From positions 1 through 8,561 of the forward strand of contig JAFCZY010000055.1 in assembly GCA_019314105.1 (NCBI GenBank): a stretch of 8,561 nucleotides of DNA. Direction: 5' to 3'. The stretch comes from Deltaproteobacteria bacterium (lineage in GTDB: Bacteria; Desulfobacterota; Desulfobacteria; Desulfobacterales; Desulfobacteraceae). Positions 1 through 5,510 of the stretch are shown piece after piece; position 1 is the stretch's first letter; every line of letters starts with the position of its first letter. A program made the translations under genes and the position numbers. Under the pieces are notes generated by a model that ran no database searches, had not been told where the DNA came from, and was given only the letters and a program-made list of their open reading frames with translations.

Positions 1-854
1 GCGCGCAGCCCAAGGATAACGGTCTGGTCATGAACCAGATCAGTCCCTTTTTTATCCGGAACAGGAATTTTAAGCCCGGTTTCAAACTGAACAAAGGTGT
101 CACCCTTCTGCCGGCTTATGTTGCCTTCAACAAGGTTCATGGGCGGAGTACCGATAAATCCGGCGACAAATGTATTTACGGGGTTTGAAAAAAGTTCAAG
201 CGGGGTGCCGACCTGTTCGATGTATCCGTCCTTGAGAACAACAATTCGATCAGCCAGGGTCATAGCTTCCACTTGGTCATGGGTGACATAAATGATGGTG
301 GAATCAACCCTCCGGTGCAATAGTTTGATTTCTGCTCTCATCTGGATTCGAAGTTTGGCATCCAGGTTTGACAAAGGTTCATCAAAAAGGAAGATAGAAG
401 GCTTTCTGACCATAGCCCGACCCATGGCCACCCGTTGCCGCTGTCCCCCGGAAAGCTCATGGGGCCTTCTCATCACCAGATCTTCAAGACCCAGAATAGC
501 GGCCACTTCATTTACTCTCTGCTTAATCTCAGCTTTGGGTGTTTTGCTCAGCTTTAACCCAAAGGACATATTATCAAACACATTCATGTGGGGATAAAGC
601 GCATAGTTCTGGAAGACCATGGCAAGTCCCCGGTCCTTTGGTACGACGTCATTGACGATCTCGCCATCAATTGAAATCGTCCCCCGGGATATCTTTTCAA
701 GTCCTGCCACCATTCGGAGCAGGGTTGATTTGCCGCACCCCGAAGGTCCGACAAGGACAAGGAATTCTTTGTCTTTGATATCAAGGTTTATTCCATGGAT
801 TACCTCGGTTTTACCATAGTTTTTGACAACATCCTTGAAGTTTAACTCAGTCAT
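1..854 (-). CDS. ugpC: UgpC-type ABC transporter ATP-binding protein (partial, 3' end missing)
   Basis: ATPase subunit that powers the neighbouring glycerol-3-phosphate importer; it acts on the cytoplasmic face of the membrane, docked on UgpA and UgpE. It reads from an ATG at 854 off the left edge, giving 284 residues. Visible motifs in order are Walker [10 protein letters not shown] (36-44), Q-loop Gln82 in [11 protein letters not shown], signature LSGGQ (134-138), Walker B IFLFDE (154-159), D-loop SNLD (162-165) and switch His192 in VTHDQ. The regulatory OB-fold region typical of the MalK/UgpC family starts at about 235 and is cut off; roughly 70 residues are missing relative to E. coli UgpC (about 356). 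An AGGAA-type ribosome binding site precedes the ATG. The sequence closely resembles E. coli UgpC through the ATPase core, and ugpBAE lies next door. MalK-like ATPases serving other sugars share these motifs, so the ugp label rests partly on context. Confidence 0.9.
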   Translation of the reverse strand, partial: MTELNFKDVVKNYGKTEVIHGINLDIKDKEFLVLVGPSGCGKSTLLRMVAGLEKISRGTISIDGEIVNDVVPKDRGLAMVFQNYALYPHMNVFDNMSFGLKLSKTPKAEIKQRVNEVAAILGLEDLVMRRPHELSGGQRQRVAMGRAMVRKPSIFLFDEPLSNLDAKLRIQMRAEIKLLHRRVDSTIIYVTHDQVEAMTLADRIVVLKDGYIEQVGTPLELFSNPVNTFVAGFIGTPPMNLVEGNISRQKGDTFVQFETGLKIPVPDKKGTDLVHDQTVILGLR

Positions 855-896
855 TTAATTTCCTGATTCTTAACATTACAATAAAGTTTATTATTT

Positions 897-934
897 TCAT
901 TATGGAACATAAAACTACAAAAAGTATCATTATG
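897..934. promoter_or_regulatory. Paired TCATTATG direct repeats in the divergent ugpC/ugpB control region
   Basis: TCATTATG occurs at 897-904 and again at 927-934, exactly 30 bp apart. The first copy overlaps an inverted repeat, TTATG-GAA-CATAA (900-912). The copies lie between the divergent ugpC and ugpB genes and overlap the candidate ugpC promoter. A regulator binding site on the same face of the helix is possible. This is inferred from the repeats alone; no regulator family is recognised. Confidence 0.3.
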
Positions 935-937
935 CAA
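909..937 (-). promoter_or_regulatory. Candidate sigma-70 type promoter for ugpC
   Basis: On the minus strand TTGCAT (937-932) is followed after 17 bp by TTTTAT (914-909), each a 4/6 match to the -35 and -10 consensus. The leader to the ugpC ATG at 854 would be about 45-50 nt. The region is A+T-rich, so chance matches are likely. Confidence 0.25.
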
Positions 938-963
938 ATCTTTTTTTAAAAATCACTTTAACC

Positions 964-992
964 TTGACTCTCTGCCAATATTCTAATAATTT
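964..992 (+). promoter_or_regulatory. Candidate sigma-70 type promoter for the ugpBAE operon
   Basis: TTGACT (964-969, 5/6 match to -35) lies 17 bp before TAATTT (987-992, a weak -10); AATAAT at 985-990 is an alternative with a 15-bp spacer. Transcription would start near 999-1000, about 85 nt before ugpB and right at the base of the hairpin at 1000-1034. The -35 match is good and the -10 is ambiguous. Confidence 0.35.
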
Positions 993-999
993 TAATGCA

Positions 1000-1034
1000 C
1001 TGTAATAAAAAGAGACAGATTTTTTTATTAGCAG
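1000..1034 (+). promoter_or_regulatory. A/T-rich hairpin in the ugpB 5' leader
   Basis: CTG-TAATAAAAA (1000-1011) pairs with TTTTTATTA-G-CAG (1022-1034): nine A/T pairs, one bulged G at 1031 and three more pairs, closing a 10-nt loop. No T-run follows on the plus strand, so it is not a standard terminator. If the promoter at 964-992 is real, the hairpin sits at the mRNA 5' end, where such stems can slow decay. The function is inferred. Confidence 0.35.
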
Positions 1035-1068
1035 GTTCGACAAAATGAAAAATTCAATATAATTCAGG

Positions 1069-1076
1069 TAAGGAGG
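1069..1076 (+). promoter_or_regulatory. Strong ribosome binding site of ugpB
   Basis: TAAGGAGG lies 8 nt before the ATG at 1085, nearly the full anti-Shine-Dalgarno complement. It fixes the ugpB start and contrasts with the weak sites in front of ugpA and ugpE. This fits high production of a binding protein relative to its permeases. Confidence 0.75.
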
Positions 1077-1084
1077 AAAATAAG

Positions 1085-2413
1085 ATGAGATTATCGAAAT
1101 TGTTTGGTTTTTTAATTATTGCAGTTTGTATTGCCTTCCCGGTTTCCGTTTTTGCAAAACCCATCACCATTAACTGGTGGCATGCCATGAGAAGCGCCAG
1201 GGGTGAAGTGGCCGCAAAAATGATCGGAGATTTTAATGCGTCACAGTCAAAATACAAAGTTGTAGGAACCTTCAAAGGAAATTATGACGAAACAATGAAC
1301 GCCGGGGTTGCGGCTTTCAGGGCAAAAAAGCAACCCCATCTGCTTCAGGTTTTTGAAGTGGGAACCCAGACCATGATGCTTTCAGGCGCCATCTATCCGG
1401 TATTTGAATTGATGAAGGATGCCGGAATTGATGTGGACTGGTCCCGGTATCTTCAGGCAGTTCTTTCTTATTATATGAATGCCGACGGTGATCTCGTATC
1501 AATGCCCTTTAATTCTTCCACACCGATCATGTATTATAATGTGGATATGTTAAAAAAAGCAGGCATTGCACCTTTATCAAAAACCATACCCATTACCTGG
1601 GATGAACTGGGTGACATCACCAAAAAAATTGTCGATGGCAAAATTGCTCCGGCAGGTATGGTAACGGCATGGCAGTCCTGGACCCAGATAGAAAATTACA
1701 GCGCCATTCACAATATTGCCTTTGCCAGCAAAGCCAACGGGTATGAAGGGCTTGACTGCCAGCTTATGATTAATAACCCCCAAGTGGTAAAGCATATTAC
1801 ACGGCTCAAATCCTGGGCAGATGACAAACGGTTTATGTATGGCGGGCAAAAATATCAGGGTCCCAAAGCAGAATTTATTGCTCAGAATGTTGCTTTTTAT
1901 ATTGATTCCATCAGTGGTATTGCCAAATTAAAAAAAGCGGTCAATGATTTTAAATGGGATGCAGCGCCTCTTCCAGTGGAAGCCGGAACAAAAAAACTTC
2001 AGAACAGTATTATTGGCGGAGCATCCTTATGGGTACTCAAAGGCCACTCCAAAGAAGAATATAAGGGGGTTGCCACCTTTTTAAAATTTCTGGCCGGAAA
2101 TGAGATGCAGGAATACTGGCACAAGGAAACAGGCTATTTCCCCATCACCATTGATGCCTATGAGTCTTTGAAAGCCAAGGGATATTATGCGGCTAACCCG
2201 CTCCAGGAGGTGGGAATCAATCAGCTCAACCGAGCTATTCCGACTAAGATATCAAGGGGATTGCGGCTGGGCTACTTTGTTCAAATCAGAAATATTATTA
2301 ATGAAGAGCTGGAGCTTGTCTGGAATGGGAAAAAATCTCCCCAGGAAGCGTTGGATAATGCAGCTGCACGAAGTAATATCCAGTTAAGAACTTTTGAAAA
2401 AACCTATAAATAA
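1085..2413 (+). CDS. ugpB: Glycerol-3-phosphate-binding periplasmic protein UgpB
   Basis: Family 1 extracellular solute-binding protein (442 aa; E. coli UgpB is 438) that captures sn-glycerol-3-phosphate or glycerophosphodiesters in the periplasm and delivers them to UgpA/UgpE. A signal peptide is clear: Lys5, a hydrophobic core to about residue 18, and a VFA/K cleavage site after Ala24. From memory of the E. coli sequence, several segments align almost directly: KGNYDETMNAGVAAFRA with Tyr67, LQVFEVGT with Glu91, MPFNSSTP with Ser145, AWQSWTQIEN with Trp196 and Trp199, then IIGGASLWV, and GLRLG near residue 392. The Tyr, Glu, Ser and Trp positions match ligand-contacting residues I recall for E. 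coli UgpB. It is the first gene of a plus-strand operon, with a strong ribosome binding site at 1069-1076. There is no lipobox cysteine at the cleavage site, so it should be soluble. Exact substrate preference is not readable. Confidence 0.93.
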   Translation: MRLSKLFGFLIIAVCIAFPVSVFAKPITINWWHAMRSARGEVAAKMIGDFNASQSKYKVVGTFKGNYDETMNAGVAAFRAKKQPHLLQVFEVGTQTMMLSGAIYPVFELMKDAGIDVDWSRYLQAVLSYYMNADGDLVSMPFNSSTPIMYYNVDMLKKAGIAPLSKTIPITWDELGDITKKIVDGKIAPAGMVTAWQSWTQIENYSAIHNIAFASKANGYEGLDCQLMINNPQVVKHITRLKSWADDKRFMYGGQKYQGPKAEFIAQNVAFYIDSISGIAKLKKAVNDFKWDAAPLPVEAGTKKLQNSIIGGASLWVLKGHSKEEYKGVATFLKFLAGNEMQEYWHKETGYFPITIDAYESLKAKGYYAANPLQEVGINQLNRAIPTKISRGLRLGYFVQIRNIINEELELVWNGKKSPQEALDNAAARSNIQLRTFEKTYK

Positions 2414-2423
2414 GTAGACGCGT

Positions 2424-2482
2424 AAGGAGTCTGGCAAATATCAGGCACTGAATAAACTGATATTTATCCGACTCCTTTTTTT
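2424..2482 (+). terminator. Long intrinsic terminator-like hairpin between ugpB and ugpA
   Basis: AAGGAGTC (2424-2431) pairs with GACTCCTT (2470-2477), GG (2433-2434) with CC (2468-2469), and AAATATCAG (2436-2444) with CTGATATTT (2457-2465). The loop is 12 nt and seven T residues follow (2476-2482). That gives 19 pairs with only small interruptions, a strong intrinsic-terminator shape. It starts 10 bp after the ugpB stop and ends 15 bp before the ugpA ATG. Lying inside the operon, it probably gives partial termination and also protects the 3' end of the ugpB message, so that binding protein exceeds permease. No separate promoter for ugpA is evident in the gap. Confidence 0.85.
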
Positions 2483-2497
2483 GTCCCAGATAAAACC

Positions 2498-3388
2498 ATG
2501 ATAAAACGGTCTTTCTTCAAATCAAAATATTTACCCTATCTGCTGATTTTCCCCCAGATGGTTGTTACCCTGACTTTTTTCTACTGGCCAGCCATCCAGG
2601 GGATTTTCCAGTCTTTTCTTTTAAGTGACCCCTTTGGAAGACGATCCCAGTTTGTATGGTTTTATAATTATATTGAACTTTTTACAGATCCCCTTTATTT
2701 GAAATCAATTTTTATTACGTTTACTTTCAGTATTGCCGTTGCCTTTGTTTCCATATCTCTGGGACTTTTTATCGCCTCCATGGCCAATAGAGCGCTGAGA
2801 GCAAAAGCATTGATCAGAACCATGCTCATCTGGCCCTATGCAGTGGCACCGGCAATTTCGGGGATTATGTGGCTTTTTTTGCTTCATCCTTCCTATGGGA
2901 TTGTTGCTCTGGGGATTAAAAAATGGCTTGGGGTTAACTGGAATCCGGTTCTGTACGGAAGCGATGCCATGGTAATGATCGTCATGGCCAGCGCCTGGAA
3001 GCAGGTCAGCTATAATTTTGTATTTTTTATGGCAGGATTGCAGGCCATTCCCAAATCCTTGATTGAGGCATCAGCCATTGATGGTGCAGGCCCCTTCAGA
3101 AGATTCTGGACGATAACATTCCCGCTTTTATCTCCGACCTTTTTCTTTTTAACGGTGATGAATATTATTTATTCTTTTTTTGAAACATTTGGGATTATTC
3201 ATACCGTAACCCAGGGCGGTCCGGGCGGTTCCACCAATATCCTGGTTTATAAGGTATACCAGGATGGATTTGTGGGCTTAAATCTTGGCTCTTCTGCTGC
3301 CCAGTCAGTGGTCCTTATGTCTCTGATCATGGTTATTACTTTTCTTCAGTTCAGGTTTGTTGAAAAAAAGGTACAATATAGTGGATAA
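2498..3388 (+). CDS. ugpA: Glycerol-3-phosphate ABC transporter permease UgpA
   Basis: First of two inner-membrane permease subunits that form the channel for the UgpB-delivered substrate. It has 296 residues; E. coli UgpA has 295 and much of the sequence matches by eye (KYLPYLL near the start, LPYAVAPA-like WPYAVAPA at 112-119, and SAAQSVVLM near the end). Six hydrophobic segments lie at about 13-33, 72-94, 106-128, 157-180, 211-231 and 268-288. The cytoplasmic EAA loop that docks on the ATPase is EASAIDGAGPFRRFW (190-204). The ribosome binding site is weak: the 15 bases between the upstream T-run and the ATG hold no good GGAGG. Expression should therefore depend on read-through from ugpB. 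ugpE follows after 5 bp. Confidence 0.92.
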   Translation: MIKRSFFKSKYLPYLLIFPQMVVTLTFFYWPAIQGIFQSFLLSDPFGRRSQFVWFYNYIELFTDPLYLKSIFITFTFSIAVAFVSISLGLFIASMANRALRAKALIRTMLIWPYAVAPAISGIMWLFLLHPSYGIVALGIKKWLGVNWNPVLYGSDAMVMIVMASAWKQVSYNFVFFMAGLQAIPKSLIEASAIDGAGPFRRFWTITFPLLSPTFFFLTVMNIIYSFFETFGIIHTVTQGGPGGSTNILVYKVYQDGFVGLNLGSSAAQSVVLMSLIMVITFLQFRFVEKKVQYSG

Positions 3389-3393
3389 ATATT

Positions 3394-4314
3394 ATGGTTG
3401 AAAAAACACCTTTACTTGATTTTTTTACATATGCATTCTTAATATTGGGAATATTTGTTGTCGGTTTCCCCATCATTTACAGCCTTATTGCGGCAACCCT
3501 GCCTCTGGAAGAGGTATCAAAAATCCCCATGCCGCTTATTCCGGGCGATCAGTTTATGGTCAATATGAAAGAAGCCTGGTCAAGAGGAAATCTTGGGGCT
3601 CAGATTTTAAATTCTTTTATTATGGCATCGGGTATTACCATTGGCAAAATTACGGTATCCATGATCGGTGCTTTTTCTATCGTTTATTTTGATTACAGAT
3701 TCAGGATTGTGATTTTTGCTTCGGTTTTCTGCACATTGATGCTGCCGGTGGAAGTCAGAATTCTTCCCACCTATGAAATGGCTGCCAATGTTCTTTCTCC
3801 ACTTCAGGTCCTATGGGATTTCCTCCATTTGGACAGCCTTATATCATGGTTCAGCGGTCATGATATTAGTGTTACGCTTAACTGGTGCCTGCTTGACAGT
3901 TATACCGGCCTTATTCTTCCCCTGGTGGCATCGGCAACCTGTACTTTTTTGTTCAGACAGTTTTTCCTGACGGTTCCGGAAGAACTCTGTGAGGCGGCAA
4001 AAATTGACGGGGCTTCTCCCATGATGTTTTTCAGAAAGATTCTTTTTCCCCTGTCCAAAACAAATATTGCCGCCCTTGTGGTCATTGAGTTTGTATATGG
4101 CTATAATCAATATCTCTGGCCCTTGCTGGTCACAACCAATCCGAAAATGACAACAGCGGTCATCGGCCTTCAAAACCTAATCCCCCAGGCAGATGATCTG
4201 CCTGAGTGGAATCTTGCCCTTGGTGCCGCCGTTCTTGTTATGCTGCCCCCGGTTCTGGTAGTGTTGTTTATGCAGAGATGGTTTGTAAAAGGCCTGATTG
4301 AGAAGGAAAAATAA
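3394..4314 (+). CDS. ugpE: Glycerol-3-phosphate ABC transporter permease UgpE, with a loop insertion
   Basis: Second permease subunit, partner of UgpA. The EAA loop is EAAKIDGASPMMFFRKILFP (200-219), and other segments closely follow E. coli UgpE: GKITVSM (84-90), TLMLPVEVRILPT (114-126), FLFRQFF (185-191) and YNQYLWPLL (237-245). It has 306 residues against 281 in E. coli. Most of the difference is one extra stretch, residues about 135-165, between ANVL and LLDSY, in the predicted periplasmic loop between transmembrane helices 3 and 4. The reading frame is intact across it. The start lies 5 bp after the ugpA stop and the best Shine-Dalgarno match (GTGGA) is inside the last ugpA codons, which implies translational coupling. 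The insertion could contact UgpB; that is inference from topology. Confidence 0.92.
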   Translation: MVEKTPLLDFFTYAFLILGIFVVGFPIIYSLIAATLPLEEVSKIPMPLIPGDQFMVNMKEAWSRGNLGAQILNSFIMASGITIGKITVSMIGAFSIVYFDYRFRIVIFASVFCTLMLPVEVRILPTYEMAANVLSPLQVLWDFLHLDSLISWFSGHDISVTLNWCLLDSYTGLILPLVASATCTFLFRQFFLTVPEELCEAAKIDGASPMMFFRKILFPLSKTNIAALVVIEFVYGYNQYLWPLLVTTNPKMTTAVIGLQNLIPQADDLPEWNLALGAAVLVMLPPVLVVLFMQRWFVKGLIEKEK

Positions 4315-4355
4315 TATTGTTCAGGTGTTTGCCGGTGTTTTTACAGGAAAATAAA

Positions 4356-5151
4356 ATGGTATTAAAATCAATAAAAGATTTTCCACGGGAAAAAGGGTCT
4401 GCCATCACGTATCTTCTCACCGATATTGATGATACCATAACCCTTAACGGCAGGATACCGGCATGTGCTTTTCAGGCCATGGAAGACCTTAAGAAAGGCG
4501 GCATAAAAGTTATCCCCATCACAGGCAGACCTGCTGGATGGTGCGATCATATCGCCAGGATGTGGCCGGTTGACGGAATTGTCGGTGAGAATGGGGCATT
4601 TTATTTTGTTTATGATAGCCATACAAAAAAAAATGATTCGCAGATATTTCAAGACAGATCAGGAACGCCAACAGGATCAAATAAAACTGACTGCCATAAA
4701 ACACAAAATCCTGCAATTAGTTCCAGGCTGTGTGGCCTCGGCAGATCAATCTTACAGGGAGGCAGATCTTGCCATTGATTTTGCCGAAGATGTGCCAGCT
4801 CTTTCTCAAACTGATATTGACCGGATTGTTGATATATTTGAACAAGAGGGAGCTACCGCAAAAGTCAGTTCAATCCATGTGAACGGCTGGTTTGGTGGCT
4901 ATGACAAGCTTTCCATGACTAAAATAATGTTCAGGGAAGTATTTAAAACAGATCTGGACGCAATAAAGGAAACGGTTGTCTTTGTCGGGGATTCCCCCAA
5001 TGATGAGCCCATGTTTGAATATTTCCCCAACTCAGTTGGTGTTGCCAATGTCCTTGCTTTTTGTGACAGACTTGCATTTAAACCTGCCTGGATAACAAAA
5101 GATGAAGGCGGGATCGGATTTGCACAGCTGGCCAAGATCCTTGCCCCGTGA
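4356..5151 (+). CDS. HAD-IIB (Cof-like) phosphatase, reading frame broken at an A9 run
   Basis: Haloacid dehalogenase-type phosphohydrolase of the Cof/sucrose-phosphatase-like branch. Joined across a one-base frame change it would be 264 residues, a normal length for the family. The first frame (ATG at 4356, AGGA 7 nt upstream) holds motif I DIDDT (nucleophile Asp23, acid/base Asp25), motif II ITGRP (Thr56) and GENGAFYF (77-84). The second frame carries motif III Lys184 (GGYDK) and motif IV GDSPND (211-216). The switch falls at nine A residues (4625-4633). Without correction the first frame ends at 4778 after 140 residues, lacking motifs III and IV. Losing one A, or polymerase slippage, restores the protein. 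As the last gene after ugpE it probably hydrolyses a phosphate ester linked to glycerophosphate uptake, taking the place of ugpQ, but the substrate is unknown. It may be a pseudogene, a slippage gene or a sequencing error. Confidence 0.82.
4625..4633 (+). other. A9 homopolymer at the frame change in the HAD phosphatase gene
   Basis: Nine consecutive A residues mark the point where upstream coding in the 4356 frame must move by one base to continue in the downstream frame ending at 5151. Eight A residues would read His-Thr-Lys-Lys-Met-Ile-Arg and keep one open frame. Runs of this length are known sites of RNA polymerase slippage and also of sequencing miscounts. Confidence 0.85.
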
Positions 5152-5165
5152 AGATAATTTTCAGG

Positions 5166-5219
5166 TGTCCTGTTGATTTTTTTGTTTTGATATCATGTAT
5201 CAACTTGGACATTTTTTTT
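5166..5219 (+). terminator. Probable intrinsic terminator of the ugp-HAD operon
   Basis: TGTCC (5166-5170) and GTTGA (5172-5176) can pair with TCAAC (5200-5204) and GGACA (5207-5211), followed by eight T residues (5212-5219). A competing inner hairpin, TTGATA-TCATG-TATCAA (5187-5203), is also possible. It begins 15 bp after the HAD stop codon. The stem has a small internal loop and a long loop, so it is weaker than the hairpin after ugpB. Confidence 0.55.
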
Positions 5220-5220
5220 C

Positions 5221-5387
5221 TTAGCTGCCATGAATCAGATGGAGGAAATTGAACCTGGGACCATACTCATACTTCAAAGAAACAAACATCTGTTCGTCCT
5301 TTGTTTTTTTAACACCCATCACAAAATTATGAAAAACACTTGAAAAATAAAATTTATCATAATATGTATACTTGAATTTAATAAATT
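5221..5387. other. Gap without a convincing gene
   Basis: A minus-strand open frame (5409-5221, 62 codons) crosses the region. It has no ribosome binding site, is A/T-rich at its start and resembles no family I know. An inverted repeat, AAATTTAT (5350-5357) with ATAAATTT (5381-5388), brackets 23 bp containing GTATAC. Base composition shifts here from the ugp half to the more A+T-rich right half, so the region may hold a recombination joint or decayed sequence. No insertion-sequence ends or tRNA are visible. Confidence 0.5.
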
Positions 5388-5416
5388 TAGACACGAAGTC
5401 TAATTGCAATTAATAT
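5388..5416 (+). promoter_or_regulatory. Candidate promoter of the TonB receptor operon with an overlapping palindrome
   Basis: TAGACA (5388-5393, 5/6 match to -35) lies 17 bp before TAATAT (5411-5416, 4/6 match to -10). This predicts a start near 5423, just ahead of the structured leader at 5435. The perfect 12-bp palindrome TAATTGCAATTA (5401-5412) fills the spacer and touches the -10, a natural place for a repressor. I see no good Fur box (GATAATGATAATCATTATC type). The regulator is unknown. Confidence 0.35.
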
Positions 5417-5434
5417 AAAATTTATTTAAAAACT

Positions 5435-5487
5435 AAACCGCAACAACAATAGTATTAAGAAAATACTAATGTGGGAGCGGTTTTTTT
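5435..5487 (+). promoter_or_regulatory. Structured leader ending in a terminator shape: candidate attenuator or riboswitch
   Basis: AAACCGC (5435-5441) pairs with GCGGTTT (5477-5483). Nested inside, TAGTATT (5450-5456) pairs with AATACTA (5462-5468) around a 5-nt loop. The two stems are separated by an 8 by 8 internal loop, AACAACAA (5442-5449) against ATGTGGGA (5469-5476). The outer stem runs straight into seven T residues (5481-5487), only 12 nt before the GGAGGG ribosome binding site of the TonB receptor gene. A terminator placed just before the start codon with a structured internal loop is typical of attenuation by a ligand or factor. It does not show the conserved B12-box of cobalamin riboswitches, nor any other class I recognise. 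It could also simply end a short upstream transcript. Confidence 0.6.
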
Positions 5488-5499
5488 GTTTATGACCTT

Positions 5500-5505
5500 G
5501 GAGGG
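5500..5505 (+). promoter_or_regulatory. Ribosome binding site of the TonB-dependent receptor gene
   Basis: GGAGGG sits 5 nt before the ATG at 5511 and fixes that start. It lies 12 nt beyond the T-run of the leader structure, so termination there would remove it from the transcript. Confidence 0.75.
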
Positions 5506-5510
5506 TTACA

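Noticed and set aside
97..819. Several plus-strand open frames of 64-101 codons opposite ugpC
   Set aside because: They are antisense shadows of a clearly conserved ATPase gene, with no ribosome binding sites or recognisable domains.
1000..1006. Pho-box half-site CTGTAAT before ugpB
   Set aside because: No second 7-bp half-site follows at the 11-bp period a Pho box requires; the bases belong to the leader hairpin.
4633..5151. Separate downstream gene starting at the ATG at 4633 or earlier in that frame
   Set aside because: There is no ribosome binding site, and the product would lack the HAD nucleophile motif. Continuity with the upstream half makes one broken gene more likely.
5187..5203. 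FNR-like site, TTGAT and ATCAA half-sites
   Set aside because: The half-sites are 7 bp apart, not the usual 4, and the sequence is better explained as part of the terminator hairpin after the HAD gene.
5401..5510. Cobalamin riboswitch upstream of the BtuB-like receptor gene
   Set aside because: The leader is too short (under 100 nt) and lacks the conserved GCCACTG-type B12 box and surrounding helices.
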